Positions 1-8,316 of a stretch of 64,000 bases of DNA are shown piece by piece. The position numbers and the translations under genes were made by a program. This DNA is from Nonomuraea purpurea (GTDB taxonomy: Bacteria; Actinomycetota; Actinomycetes; Streptosporangiales; Streptosporangiaceae), in NCBI RefSeq assembly GCF_042650645.1, contig NZ_JBHSBI010000023.1, positions 62,001 through 126,000 of the forward strand, written 5' to 3'. Position 1 is the first letter of the stretch, and every line of letters begins with the position of its first letter. Below the pieces are notes generated by a model. It was not told the DNA's origin, did no database searches, and saw only the letters and a program-made list of their open reading frames with translations.

Positions 1-97
1 ACCCGCGTGGATCACGGTGTGGAGAAATCGTGCAAATGGTGTGTAGGTGTGTCGGGAGATCTGGTCGCGTCTCACCTACAACCACAAAACTGCATCC

Positions 98-688
98 ATG
101 CGTCCCGCGATGAAGATGCCGCACTGGGCCAAGTGGACAGCCATCATGGCATTGCTCGGATGGCTTGTGCTGACCATCGTGTCCTACCTGTCGCTGCCGC
201 TGTTCCAGACGATCTGGTGGTTCAGCAAGCTCGTGACCGCAGCGGCCTGGATATGGGCCGCTCTATGGTCCTTCACCGCGGTGATGACCTACCTGTCGCT
301 CAAGGTTCATGTCCGATCCTTCGTCGTGCTGATGATCACGGTGCTCCTGGGGGCGGTCATCTTCAGGACTGACTGGCAGAGCCTCTACATCGACAGTCAG
401 TTCTGGCTACACCGGGATGAGTTCGCCGCTCTTGTGGCGGAGAACCAGGACGGCCGACCACTCACGGTGCCATGGTGGATGGAGTACTTGTCGATAGATG
501 GCCAGGTACGGCAGCAAGGAGCAGTTCTCTACCTTCCGGTGTTCGAAGACTCCTGGCGTGCGGAGAGCGGCAGAGGGATCACCCATCTACCGGCCCCGCC
601 GACGTCCGAGACAATCATCCAGACCGCTGCCGGCGACCGCGGCAGCCCCGTACGAGACCTGGGCAGCGGCTGGTGGTGGGTGGAGTGA
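98..688 (+). CDS. Small three-helix membrane protein of unknown function
   Basis: 196 residues from ATG 98; an upstream ATG at 47 is in frame but lies before the hydrophobic part and adds only polar sequence. Three hydrophobic stretches (about residues 13-31, 44-66 and 72-90) are followed by a polar tail of about 100 residues with a tryptophan-rich end (GSGWWWVE). I do not recognise the family. No clear Shine-Dalgarno sequence precedes it, and the gene stands alone, convergent with the NUDIX gene. Confidence 0.6.
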   Translation: MRPAMKMPHWAKWTAIMALLGWLVLTIVSYLSLPLFQTIWWFSKLVTAAAWIWAALWSFTAVMTYLSLKVHVRSFVVLMITVLLGAVIFRTDWQSLYIDSQFWLHRDEFAALVAENQDGRPLTVPWWMEYLSIDGQVRQQGAVLYLPVFEDSWRAESGRGITHLPAPPTSETIIQTAAGDRGSPVRDLGSGWWWVE

Positions 689-786
689 CCAGACGCAGCA
701 GTACGCGGTTTCAGGGCCTCTTCTCCAAGCTTGCCGAGAGCATCTGCGATGGCCCTTGTCACGCTCGCCCTTGCTCGGAGCGGGGG

Positions 787-1260
787 TCAACTGCGCAGCA
801 GCTCCGTGAGCGGCCCGCGTACATCCGCGGGATACAGGTTCAGCTGCTCGAACTCGGCGACGGTCGCCCATCTGAGCTCAAAGCTGTTGTCCGGCCCGTG
901 CTCCACAGCCTCCTCGCCGGAGAGCGACGGGACGCCGTTGACATCACGCATGAGAAAGTAGAAGGCAGGTCGGCCATGGTGTGAGCTCGTGAAGAGCAAC
1001 CGGTCGATCTCCCCGGCGAGAGTCGTCTCCTCATGGAGTTCACGGACTGCCGCGCTCTCCGGCGACTCGCCATCCTCCACATGGCCCCCGGGAAGAACCG
1101 CGTAGTGGTGCCCGGGACACGACAACCCTTGCCGGCCACCGGCATCGCACATGACACACGCGACGCCAAGGCGGCGCCGGAGAAACCGCTTGATGACCAG
1201 GACTCGCATACCGTCTACGACCACGGCAACCGCTCGGGGGATCGGCATGAACTGGATCAT
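787..1260 (-). CDS. NUDIX hydrolase
   Basis: 157 residues. The NUDIX box is plainly visible at about residues 59-81 (GGHVEDGESPESAAVREL followed by HEETTL), giving the catalytic REx2EE glutamates that bind Mg2+ for hydrolysis of nucleoside-diphosphate-linked substrates. The N-terminal PRAVAVVVDGMRVLVIKR is the usual first beta strand. An insertion with three cysteines and a histidine between strand 1 and the NUDIX box (VACVMCDAGG...LSCPGHH) is found in some actinobacterial members that take large substrates. The exact substrate cannot be predicted. Monocistronic. Confidence 0.85.
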   Translation of the reverse strand: MIQFMPIPRAVAVVVDGMRVLVIKRFLRRRLGVACVMCDAGGRQGLSCPGHHYAVLPGGHVEDGESPESAAVRELHEETTLAGEIDRLLFTSSHHGRPAFYFLMRDVNGVPSLSGEEAVEHGPDNSFELRWATVAEFEQLNLYPADVRGPLTELLRS

Positions 1261-1510
1261 ACGATTCGCCCCTGCGGAGTGGGATGAGTTCCGCAGAACC
1301 CTCGATCAGAGGCTGTACGCCGAGATCAAGCTCGTGTCGGCCCGCACCCGTAGCCCAACGGATCGCAGGGCGACCTCCTGGCCGTCAAGACAGCTCACCG
1401 ACTGGCGCGACGGTCATGCCCATTAAGGAGAGTCGCAAGGGGTCAACCACGGTTGCTCAGGAACCGGCCTCAGCCGCAGGTCAGTGCCCCTACAAGCCGA
1501 GATCTCCGCA

Positions 1511-1554
1511 ATTCCCAAGCTGACAGCGCGGGTTCGATTCCCGTCACCCGTTCC
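1511..1554 (+). pseudogene. 3' half of a tRNA-Gly (CCC), probable integration scar
   Basis: The stretch matches the 3' part of an actinobacterial tRNA-Gly: anticodon loop TTCCCAA (ATTCCCAA here), 3' anticodon strand GCTG, variable loop, and a full T-arm (GCGGGTTCGATTCCCGTC) running into the acceptor strand ACCCG. The D-arm and the 5' acceptor strand are missing and the acceptor end has decayed (CCCGTTCC rather than CCCGCTCC), so this is not a working tRNA. A 3'-terminal tRNA fragment is what site-specific integrases leave as an att site. The rest of the 1261-1656 gap has no convincing gene; a weak tRNA-Arg-like stretch is noted under rejected items. Confidence 0.65.
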
Positions 1555-1656
1555 CATGCTAAAGGCCCAGGTCCGGGACGTGATCCCAACACAGCACCTT
1601 GATCGTTCTTGGCTCAGAACGCTCGGAGGAGTCCGCCTGGCCTTGACCGAGAGGGA

Positions 1657-1980
1657 TTACAGAGCCAAGGCATGCTGTAGTGCCCGACCGACGTCCATCA
1701 TTGTGGGCATCGTCAGCGCCCCTAGATCGGCGACGATCTGGTCTCGGTACAAGGGGCCGAGATCGTCGCAGTTGACGTAGCCGGTGAGCGGGTCACCAGC
1801 GCGCAGGGCGGCCCAGGACGGCAGATCGCGGCGAGTGGTGGTGATCCGCACGACCAGACAATCATCGATGGCGTTGTTGCGGGCATTGTTGGAGACCACG
1901 AGCCATGGCTTGAGCCCGAAACCGAGATCGGCTCGATAGACCCGGCCGCGGACGGGGACGATGTTGGGGGCAGCGTTCAC
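1657..1980 (-). CDS. mazF: MazF/PemK-family endoribonuclease toxin
   Basis: 107 residues from a GTG start. The opening RGRVYRADLG, then KPWLVVSNNARNN and the later DDLGPLYRDQIVADLGALT, correspond to the conserved beta-barrel strands of MazF/PemK/Kid toxins, which cleave mRNA at short sequence motifs. The length is typical. The start overlaps the stop of the antitoxin gene by 4 nt (GTGA), the usual arrangement for antitoxin-first MazEF pairs. Immediately downstream lies the tRNA-Gly scar, so the module sits at the edge of a likely mobile island. Confidence 0.85.
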   Translation of the reverse strand: MNAAPNIVPVRGRVYRADLGFGLKPWLVVSNNARNNAIDDCLVVRITTTRRDLPSWAALRAGDPLTGYVNCDDLGPLYRDQIVADLGALTMPTMMDVGRALQHALAL

Positions 1981-2285
1981 GCTCGCGTTCCACTATCCAT
2001 CCCGTTGCCGCGGTCCCAGCCACGACGGGCGGCCCGGTAAGCGCGGTCCTCGTCGTCCATCTCAGCCGCCCACGCCGCATACCCGGTGGTTGCCACCTGC
2101 TGAGCGACAGCATCCCGTCCTGCGCGGACCAACGCTGCCAGGATCTCTGCGTCTGAGGCGCCGGCGTCCAACTCCTGGCCGGTGAGATGAGCCAGGGCCT
2201 GGCGCTCGAGGCTGACGGGAGCGTGCATGCGCTCCAGAGTGGCGACATCCTCAGGTCCCATTGGGACACTCTTGCGAACACTCAT
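1977..2285 (-). CDS. MazE-like antitoxin of the MazF module
   Basis: 102 residues from ATG 2285 (MSVRKSVPMGPEDV). Upstream codons in the same frame are cysteine-rich non-coding-like sequence and were excluded. The protein is short, acidic and polar, with the typical antitoxin layout of an N-terminal helical DNA-binding-like part and a loose, charged C-terminus (AEMDDEDRAYRAARRGWD). It lies directly before the toxin with a 4-nt overlap. The family assignment rests mainly on position, because the sequence itself is not diagnostic. Confidence 0.75.
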   Translation of the reverse strand: MSVRKSVPMGPEDVATLERMHAPVSLERQALAHLTGQELDAGASDAEILAALVRAGRDAVAQQVATTGYAAWAAEMDDEDRAYRAARRGWDRGNGMDSGTRA

Positions 2286-2318
2286 GCAGCCAACTATACA
2301 GCAGAGAGTGCAACTAAT

Positions 2319-2341
2319 GATGCTGCAAAATATGCTGCATC
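2319..2341. promoter_or_regulatory. Candidate autoregulatory operator of the MazEF-like module
   Basis: The AT-rich segment upstream of the antitoxin holds, read on the minus strand, two direct copies of TGCAGCAT within an inverted repeat with GATGC/GCATC arms. It is much richer in A and T than its surroundings and lies about 35-55 nt before the antitoxin start, a normal place for toxin-antitoxin autoregulation. A TATAGT hexamer lies between it and the gene. The role is inferred. Confidence 0.4.
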
Positions 2342-2370
2342 GAACGTAGGAGTGTCTGGGTCGAGCGAGA

Positions 2371-2679
2371 TCAGCCTGCCTCACGCAGCGGTTGGAACTC
2401 GACGCTGAGCCGCATCTCCAGAGCCTCCGCCAGACGCTCCAACATGGGGATGGTCGGCATCGTCCCCCCTGCCTCGAACCGTGCCACCGCCGGCTGTTTC
2501 AGCCCGGTGCGCTCCGCCAGTTCGGCTTGGGTCAGCCCCAGCTGCTCACGCCGCAGCCTCACGGCCTCACCCAGTTCGAACCGGATCCTGGCCGCCTCGT
2601 AGGCCACTCCGGCACCGGGACGACTCATTATCTCGGACTTCCTGTCGGCCCAAGTCCTGCGCTCATTCACGCCGCTCAC
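2371..2679 (-). CDS. XRE-type HigA-like antitoxin
   Basis: 102 residues from a GTG start. A clear Cro/C1 helix-turn-helix spans about residues 33-90 (RLRREQLGLTQAELAERTGL, then KQPAVARFEAGGTMPTIPML). It overlaps the upstream toxin by 4 nt (GTGA). The toxin-first order is characteristic of HigBA modules. HigA-type proteins bind their own promoter and neutralise HigB. Confidence 0.85.
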   Translation of the reverse strand: MSGVNERRTWADRKSEIMSRPGAGVAYEAARIRFELGEAVRLRREQLGLTQAELAERTGLKQPAVARFEAGGTMPTIPMLERLAEALEMRLSVEFQPLREAG

Positions 2680-3020
2680 TCCTCATCAGTGGTGTGCGCC
2701 TCACTGATACACCGCCGTAGGGCCCGCCACGCACGATCGATCTCAGCAGTCTCGCGCATCCGCTGCTTGCGGAACACTGTCAGCATGACGATCCGTCTCC
2801 CCGGAGCGATCCAGTAGGTGATCCGCACCGCCTCCCGGTGGAGGTGAAACCGCAGCTCCCGTAGTTTGCCGCGGAGCTGACGAGTGTAGGGCTCGTCGAG
2901 CAGGACACCACGAGCAGCCAGTAGGTCGATGTAGAACGCCGCTGTTTCCTGGTCTTCCTGATCAAGTGTGTCGAACCACTCATCAACTTCTGGTTCCAGC
3001 TCCACCTCTCCCCAGTTCAT
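2676..3020 (-). CDS. RelE/HigB (Gp49-like) toxin
   Basis: 114 residues. The sequence fits Gp49/HigB-like RelE-fold toxins: N-terminal helix (DEWFDTLDQEDQETAAFYID), LRGKLRELRFHLHREAVRITYW as the beta-sheet core with the basic residues expected at the ribosomal mRNA-cleavage site, and a helical IVMLTVFRKQRMRETAEIDRAWR tail (read as two adjoining pieces). It is the first gene of the pair and overlaps higA by 4 nt. Together with the MazEF module downstream it makes two TA loci in 1.4 kb on one strand. Confidence 0.85.
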   Translation of the reverse strand: MNWGEVELEPEVDEWFDTLDQEDQETAAFYIDLLAARGVLLDEPYTRQLRGKLRELRFHLHREAVRITYWIAPGRRIVMLTVFRKQRMRETAEIDRAWRALRRCISEAHTTDEE

Positions 3021-3034
3021 AACACGAACGTTAT
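3019..3034. promoter_or_regulatory. Inverted repeat at the higB start, likely HigA operator
   Basis: ATAACACGAACGTTAT has 5-bp inverted arms (ATAAC/GTTAT) and overlaps the higB start codon, with TATAGT just upstream. A palindrome over the promoter and start is where HigA-type antitoxins usually bind. Inferred from position only. Confidence 0.4.
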
Positions 3035-3586
3035 AGTAGATGCAAGAGCCGGGTCTTGGAGAAGTGAATTTGCCCTGTTACGTGCCGCATGAACAGCGGG
3101 CGATGCACATTCGGACGCCAATGTCTCCGTGGCTCTGGCCCGCCTCCTCTTCGGCGAGACGATGGCTGACGGGATGATCGAGCGGGCGGCGTGCGCACGC
3201 CCCAGGAACCCGGTGATCCCGTTGGGTGTCCCTGTTCCTGGCGCGTCAGCCAATCCGTCCGGCGCTCGGTCGGAGTGAGCACGAATTCTGGGCCGTAGGC
3301 CCCGGCACGCAGTTCGATGCTGTGGACTGGGCGAAGCCAGCGCAGGTAGGGGTTACCCCATACCGGTCCACCGGTGCCAAAGGGACAGAGCGCTCCGTAG
3401 CTTCCCGCGATGGAGGCGAGATGATACGGATCTTCTCGTCGATCGACCCCCTGATGTCTGAACGGAGACTCTTCCATTCGAACAAGGCCAACGTCTTGGA
3501 CGTCACCCGCGAATCGGCGGTTCGATCAGGCCGCAGCACACGCCCGCGGTGCCGGCTATAGGTGCGACGTCGTCATCAGCTCCTGC
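3035..3586. other. 552-bp stretch without a convincing gene
   Basis: Open frames exist on both strands but their translations are arginine/proline-rich or composition-driven and show no family signature. A short forward reading (around 3104-3230, with LALARLLFGETMADGMIERA) looks more protein-like but has no start and quickly loses that character, so it may be the remnant of a decayed gene. No repeats or strong hairpins were noticed. Confidence 0.5.
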
Positions 3587-4687
3587 TCATCGCGACCTGG
3601 CCCGTCTGAAGGGCGGGCGGTGGGCCCAGGTGACCCAGCGCCAGAGCCACTCGATGGGGCCCTGGCGGTGGCGGCGCAGCCAGAGGGTGGAGAACAGCCA
3701 CTGGGCCAGGAGGATGGCTCCCGCGGTCAGGTACGCCGTCGTCAAGGACTGGCCGATCGGCAGGCCGAGGATGTGGGCAGCCGCCAGGACGAGGAGTGTG
3801 GCGGTCAGATAGTTGGTCAGTGCCATCCGGCCCAGTGGCGCGAAGACGGCCTGCAGCGCCGGTCGCAGCGGCGTTCTGAGCAGGGCCAGCAGGGCACACA
3901 CGTACACACCGGCGAGCAGCAGATCGGCCAGGCTGGACATAATAGAGGACGGCTGCGTCATGCCTGCCCCGGTTTGCACACCGGCCTGTACCCACAGGGC
4001 AGCGGTCGCGCCCGCCGCGAAGACCAGGCCCAGCAGGAGTGGCCCTCGGGCGGATCGCTCGATCTGCTCGATCACCCCGTATCGGACCAGTGCCGAGCCC
4101 AGCAGGAACAGGCCGGCGATCAGCAGGGGCCCGCCCCCGCCGCCGATCAGCGCCGCCGGGATGAGTGCGGCGGCGAGGCCGGCCACGGCCCATCGCGGCA
4201 GCCAGGTCGAGGGCAGCAGCACCAGCATTCCGACGATGGCGTACTTGGTCAGGATTTCGCCCGGCCACAGGAGCATGTGCACGAGGCCGATCGCGAGCAG
4301 CGCCAGAAGCCGGCGCAACAAGACCAGCCGTGGGCGGGGGACGCGGTTCGCGGCGGAGTCCAGCAGCAGCGAGAACCCGATACCGAACAGCACGGAGAAG
4401 ATCGGGAGCCCGAGCCAAGGGTCCCAGTCACCCATGGGCTGCGCCACGACGGCGGTGCCGCCGTTGGCTATCAACTGGATGTTGGCGAGCAGGATCTCGC
4501 ACAGCGTGAACCCACGCAGCACGTCGAGCGCGGTGATCCGGGGCCGACCAGCGGTCTGGGGCTGGCCGGACGCGGGCACGGCGGTCTCGGGCCGATCGTA
4601 GGAGGCGGTGGCGGGTCCGTCGTGCGGAGGACGATGGCCGGCCGGGCCCTTGGGGTGCGGTTCCTGGGAGCGATCTTCGCGCGGCAT
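3587..4687 (-). CDS. DUF418 (YeiB-like) multi-pass membrane protein
   Basis: 366 residues. After a proline-rich, probably cytoplasmic leader of about 50 residues comes LDVLRGFTLCEILLANI, the hallmark N-terminal helix of the DUF418/heparan-alpha-glucosaminide-acetyltransferase-like superfamily. About nine further hydrophobic segments follow, ending with PLGRMALTNYLTATLL, the conserved DUF418 signature near the C-terminus (about residues 283-300). Function in this family is not established; transport or membrane acyl transfer is suspected. Monocistronic, divergent from the next gene. Confidence 0.85.
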   Translation of the reverse strand: MPREDRSQEPHPKGPAGHRPPHDGPATASYDRPETAVPASGQPQTAGRPRITALDVLRGFTLCEILLANIQLIANGGTAVVAQPMGDWDPWLGLPIFSVLFGIGFSLLLDSAANRVPRPRLVLLRRLLALLAIGLVHMLLWPGEILTKYAIVGMLVLLPSTWLPRWAVAGLAAALIPAALIGGGGGPLLIAGLFLLGSALVRYGVIEQIERSARGPLLLGLVFAAGATAALWVQAGVQTGAGMTQPSSIMSSLADLLLAGVYVCALLALLRTPLRPALQAVFAPLGRMALTNYLTATLLVLAAAHILGLPIGQSLTTAYLTAGAILLAQWLFSTLWLRRHRQGPIEWLWRWVTWAHRPPFRRARSR

Positions 4688-4846
4688 GGGGCCTCATCCT
4701 GCAGGGCCCGTCTGGGGCACGGCACCGGTCCAAAGCACGGTTCACGGCGTCCGAGACCGTACTTTCGGGCGGTTCCGCGATACTTCCGCACCCAGACCGT
4801 GTCATGAGAAGCTGCGCTGATGATCCGAATCGGGCCGTAGGAGTCG

Positions 4847-5326
4847 ATGGTGCGCATGAAGTCGCAGCAGGAACCGCCACCGAGTGACGCTGAGACTGCA
4901 GAGCACATGCGAAACCTGGCCGAGCTCTTCGTTGAGCACACGCGCGAGGACGGGTACTCCTTCGATTGGGACCCGGCGTTCATCCACCATCTGGACAACT
5001 ACTGCACCGAGTTCGCCGCCTCGAAGCCGCCTCCTGAGGTCATCCACAGCGTGATCATGGGTGCGGGAGCGTATCTGGGCGAGATGATCGTCCGAAACAG
5101 CGACTGGACGTGGGTGTACTGCACGGACGAGAACGCCGCCGCCGTGGAGAACCCCGAGCAGCTTCGTGGCTATCCGCACAACAAGGTCGCCAAGCGAATC
5201 CACAAGGGAGTGGAGCACGACCTTGAGGCGTTCTTCAAGTACGCCGTGACAGGAGAAATTCCGCACGGGACGACTGCCCGTGTCAGCAGGCCTTCATGGT
5301 GGAAACGGCTGAGGTCGAGAGCCTGA
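4847..5326 (+). CDS. Conserved hypothetical soluble protein
   Basis: 159 residues from ATG 4847, with AGGAG just upstream; GTG 4850 or ATG 4856 would sit at a more usual spacing. The protein is rich in acidic and aromatic residues with a central segment (SVIMGAGAYLGEMIVRNSDWTW) suggesting an alpha/beta fold; no signal peptide or membrane segment. It resembles uncharacterised actinomycete proteins whose role is not known. I do not assign a function. Confidence 0.65.
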   Translation: MVRMKSQQEPPPSDAETAEHMRNLAELFVEHTREDGYSFDWDPAFIHHLDNYCTEFAASKPPPEVIHSVIMGAGAYLGEMIVRNSDWTWVYCTDENAAAVENPEQLRGYPHNKVAKRIHKGVEHDLEAFFKYAVTGEIPHGTTARVSRPSWWKRLRSRA

Positions 5327-5386
5327 TCGTCATGCCGTTAGTGGCCCCGAAGGGCGGTCGGTCCGGCGGGCGATAACATCACGGCC

Positions 5387-5893
5387 ATGGCGGATTGGGG
5401 CATTCGGCCGGCTTCGGCGGCGGACGTCGAGGCTGTGGCCGAGTTGCGAGCCATGGTGCTGAGGGCGGATCTCGAGCGGCTCGGGCGGTACGACGGTCAG
5501 CGTGTGCGGCAGCGGCTGCGGGACGGGTTCGCGCCGGCGCATACCTGGATGATCGAGGTGGATGACGCCCCGGCGGGCTGCGTGGCGCTGCGGCCGACGA
5601 AAGGCACCTACTGGCTGGAGCACTTCTACCTGAGCTCGGATTCCCAGGGCAGAGGCATCGGGTCTGCGGTGCTGAGCAGGCTGCTGGAGCGGTGCGACCG
5701 CGAAGAGGCCATGGTTCGGCTGAACGTGCTGCAGGGCAGTCCGGCCCGCCGGTTGTACGAGCGGCACGGGTTCGCGGTCGAGGCCGAGGACGAGGTGGAC
5801 GTGTTCATGGTGCGCCACCCGAATTCGTCTGGCGATCAGCCAGCGGGAACCGAGCCGTCGCCATCAACCGAAAATGGTTTGCCGGAGCTGTGA
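5387..5893 (+). CDS. GNAT-family N-acetyltransferase
   Basis: 168 residues. GNAT motifs in order: IRPASAADVEAVAEL at the N-terminus, the GCVALRP strand, LEHFYLSSDSQGRGIGSAVL carrying the acetyl-CoA pyrophosphate-binding Q/RxxGxG/A signature (QGRGIG, about residues 88-93), and RLYERHGF as the terminal motif. The substrate is unknown. TAACAT lies 7 nt before the ATG with no Shine-Dalgarno sequence, suggesting a leaderless transcript. Confidence 0.85.
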   Translation: MADWGIRPASAADVEAVAELRAMVLRADLERLGRYDGQRVRQRLRDGFAPAHTWMIEVDDAPAGCVALRPTKGTYWLEHFYLSSDSQGRGIGSAVLSRLLERCDREEAMVRLNVLQGSPARRLYERHGFAVEAEDEVDVFMVRHPNSSGDQPAGTEPSPSTENGLPEL

Positions 5894-5914
5894 TCCCGCC
5901 CCCAGGATCACCGC

Positions 5915-6112
5915 ATGAGCGATGAACTGGCCGGACTAGACGAACTCGTCATCCGGGGGCAAACGATCAGAGGCATCAAGCTCATCAAGGACGCCTTCGA
6001 ATGCACCATTCACGAAGCCCTCGACTTCTACGATGACCGGTATCGCAGGCTACGCCAGACACGTCCCGACGACTTCGCCAAGAGCCATGAGGAGTATGGG
6101 GAGGGTTCCTGA
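5915..6112 (+). CDS. Small conserved actinobacterial protein
   Basis: 65 residues. The core RGIKLIKDAFECTIHEALDF resembles the C-terminal helix-turn of ribosomal protein L7/L12-type domains (IKxIKDxx..xxEAxxx), a pattern seen in many small actinomycete proteins of unknown function. It starts 21 nt after the acetyltransferase stop, so the two are probably co-transcribed. The function is unknown. Confidence 0.6.
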   Translation: MSDELAGLDELVIRGQTIRGIKLIKDAFECTIHEALDFYDDRYRRLRQTRPDDFAKSHEEYGEGS

Positions 6113-6200
6113 TGAACCAGGACCTCCGGCGGGGCGCTCCTGCTCCAGGATGATCGTCGCACCGCCGCCAGGATCGAACGCGACGGCGCGTCAGGCCAGG

Positions 6201-6686
6201 TCAGCGGGGTGCCAATCCCAGCACGGCGGCGTTGCCGTTGGCGTCGATCTTGATGATGGCCGCGGCGCGGTTACCCGCCAGTTCGTCCTGCACCCTCGCC
6301 GCCTTGTCCTGCGGGAGGAACAGGCTGTCGATGCCGCACGACAGCCACCCGTAGCCCTCCGACTCGCAGGCGATGTAGGGGCCGCTCGCGGGGCGCTGCC
6401 GCACGATGGTCGATCCCTTCCACAGGCGGCCGTCCCGCACCAGTGGGACGTACACCCGGCCCGGCGACTGGTCGTCGGCTCTGGGCAGGCCGGGGTAGTC
6501 CAGCCGGACGTACGCGCCCCGCAGTGGGTCGATCGGGTCGACCGGGCCGACGGCCAGCCGGTACTCCGTGCCGGTCACCCTCGCCGACAGCCTCGGGCCC
6601 ACGGCCACCACCAGCAGCACGGCCTGGAGGACGAGGGCCGCGGCAACCAGGACCGGGCGTGACAAGAACACCGATCGGCTGATCAT
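6201..6686 (-). CDS. GDYXXLXY-domain membrane-anchored protein
   Basis: 161 residues from ATG 6686, preceded by GGAAGGAG at good spacing. One N-terminal membrane helix (about residues 9-30) anchors an extracytoplasmic domain with RGAYVRLDY, matching the family signature (G-x-Y-x-x-L-x-Y), followed by beta-strand-rich sequence (GRVYVPLVRDG). Members sit beside DUF2157 membrane proteins, as here. The function is unknown; a role in the cell envelope is inferred. Confidence 0.85.
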   Translation of the reverse strand: MISRSVFLSRPVLVAAALVLQAVLLVVAVGPRLSARVTGTEYRLAVGPVDPIDPLRGAYVRLDYPGLPRADDQSPGRVYVPLVRDGRLWKGSTIVRQRPASGPYIACESEGYGWLSCGIDSLFLPQDKAARVQDELAGNRAAAIIKIDANGNAAVLGLAPR

Positions 6687-6741
6687 CGGGGACTCCTTCC
6701 AGACGCCTCGGGGGCGGCGCTGTTCATGAGGACTCCCCGGG

Positions 6742-7917
6742 TCATCGGGTGGCCTCCATCAGGCGGTGGCGGGCGTAGTTCGCCAGGAAGCCCGTGCCGA
6801 TGAACACGACGCCGAGGGCCAGGAACAACGCCGCCCCGGTGAGCAGGGGTTGGAAGACGGCGAAGCTCTGCACGGTGACGAAGAGCACCAGCGCGGCCGT
6901 CGCCAGGTAGACGAGGTAGGACAGATCACGCCGGGCTGCGACGACGGCGAACCAGGCGGCTGCCAGCACGTAGGCCAGCGTGCCGACCACGGCGCGTGCC
7001 GTCTGCTCGGCGCCGAACCCGCCGATGTACCCGTAGTCGCCCCGCGGGGTCCATATCACCAGCAGCATCGCCAGCCCGATCATGCCCGCGACGGCGAGCG
7101 CCTCCCATCGTCCCTCTCTACGGGTCAGGAGGACGGCGATGATGGCGATTGCCGTGGCGGCCAGCCCTGCCCACAGCGCCGGCGACTCGAACGCGCCGTT
7201 CGCGCCCACTCCGGGGAAGGCGGCGACGAACAGCCCGGACAGCGACAACACCACTCCGGCCAGCCGCCACGGCCCGGCAAACCGGGCCGGCCGCCCACCG
7301 TCCCGCAGGCGCCCGCTGTCGTGGAGGGTCGCGATTGCGTACGCCACCGCGCCGGCGGCGAGCAGGCCGACGGCGATCGCGCCCGCGCCGCCGCTCTGCT
7401 CACCGACGAACCAGCCGTACCACACGGATGCGATCATCAAGGCCACGACGAGCGGGCCCGTGGCCGCCGCGGCGTACGCGTACGCCAGCGCGCCACCCGC
7501 CCACACACCGAGCAGGCTGGAGGTGTAGGCGGGGACCTGCAGACTCTGCGCCGCCTGGAAGATCACCCCTCCCCCGGCGAGTACGGTGACCAGCCTGGCC
7601 GACAGCCGCCCGCCCTCCTGCGGCAACGTTTCGCCGGCCACGGCCGCGGCGATCCAGATCACCGTGATGCCCACGAACCTGACCAGTGGTGACAGTTGGT
7701 CGAGGTTCGCCGAGACCAGCCAGATCAGCCCGATGCCGAGGAATCCGCCACCGAGCAGCAGTACCAGCCTCTCCAGGCTGAGCCTCCTGCCGGGGACGTA
7801 TCCGGCTTCGATGCGCCGTGCCGTGCCTTCGTCGATGACGCCTTCGGCCTGCCACCGGGCCAGTTCACCCCGTAGCCAGGCCAGGCGCCGAGCGGGAACC
7901 CGTCGCGTAGGTGCCAT
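6742..7917 (-). CDS. DUF2157-domain multi-pass membrane protein
   Basis: 391 residues from ATG 7917 (MAPTRRVPARRLAWL); a longer in-frame start adds a basic proline-rich tail that looks non-coding. The soluble N-terminal DUF2157 segment (LARWQAEGVIDEGTARRIEA) is followed by about eleven hydrophobic helices. It lies 55 nt upstream of the GDYXXLXY gene on the same strand. This two-gene unit recurs in bacteria and suggests a paired envelope complex of unknown function. Confidence 0.85.
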   Translation of the reverse strand: MAPTRRVPARRLAWLRGELARWQAEGVIDEGTARRIEAGYVPGRRLSLERLVLLLGGGFLGIGLIWLVSANLDQLSPLVRFVGITVIWIAAAVAGETLPQEGGRLSARLVTVLAGGGVIFQAAQSLQVPAYTSSLLGVWAGGALAYAYAAAATGPLVVALMIASVWYGWFVGEQSGGAGAIAVGLLAAGAVAYAIATLHDSGRLRDGGRPARFAGPWRLAGVVLSLSGLFVAAFPGVGANGAFESPALWAGLAATAIAIIAVLLTRREGRWEALAVAGMIGLAMLLVIWTPRGDYGYIGGFGAEQTARAVVGTLAYVLAAAWFAVVAARRDLSYLVYLATAALVLFVTVQSFAVFQPLLTGAALFLALGVVFIGTGFLANYARHRLMEATR

Positions 7918-8036
7918 CCGTCCCTTCTTCCCTCGCCCCGCACGCCGAACAGGAGGCGGGGGATCCGGAGTCAGCCTTGCACGACGCGGCAAAAGAGTAA
8001 TGAGTACGGATACTCAGGACGAACACCGCACCTCCG

Positions 8037-8287
8037 CTACAGAGGGGTGTTCGAGGCGTGGCGGCGAAGCTGCAGGTGGGCGTCCGCGAGGGCGGCTTTC
8101 AGCTCGGCGATCTCGCGTTCGTACCGGGGGTCCGGCCGTTCGCCGCCGAGACGTTCTTCTGGAGGATCCGGCCGGCTTCGTCCGGGTTGCCGATGCTGTG
8201 GACGAGCCCTTTCATCAGGGCCGCGATGAACCGCTTGGCCAGGTCCGGCTGTTCCTGGGCGATCTTGGTCGTGGTGACCAGCACGTT
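8037..8287 (-). pseudogene. Fragment of an NMT1/SsuA-type ABC substrate-binding protein
   Basis: Read on the minus strand from about 8284, the sequence MLVTTTKIAQEQPDLAKRF, then IAALMKGLVHSIGNPDEAGRILQ, matches the late part of nitrate/sulfonate/thiamine-precursor binding proteins (the VLVTTTxFAxxxPD...NPDEA region). After about 45 codons it passes in another frame into RYEREIAELKAALADAHLQL, which resembles a transposase-type coiled helix. Signal peptide, start and most of the protein are gone. This is a small fused relic in the otherwise gene-free 7918-8316 gap. Confidence 0.6.
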
Positions 8288-8316
8288 GCCGTAGCGTGAC
8301 CCTGGTGGTACACCAC

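Noticed and set aside
1345..1395. tRNA-Arg (CCT)-like stretch with CCCGTAGCCCAACGGAT and a CCTCCT core
   Set aside because: Stems do not close and no T-arm follows; at best a very decayed relic, too weak to call.
3226..3561. 111-codon forward frame in the 3.0-3.6 kb gap
   Set aside because: No ribosome-binding site, no family similarity, and competing frames of the same quality on the other strand.
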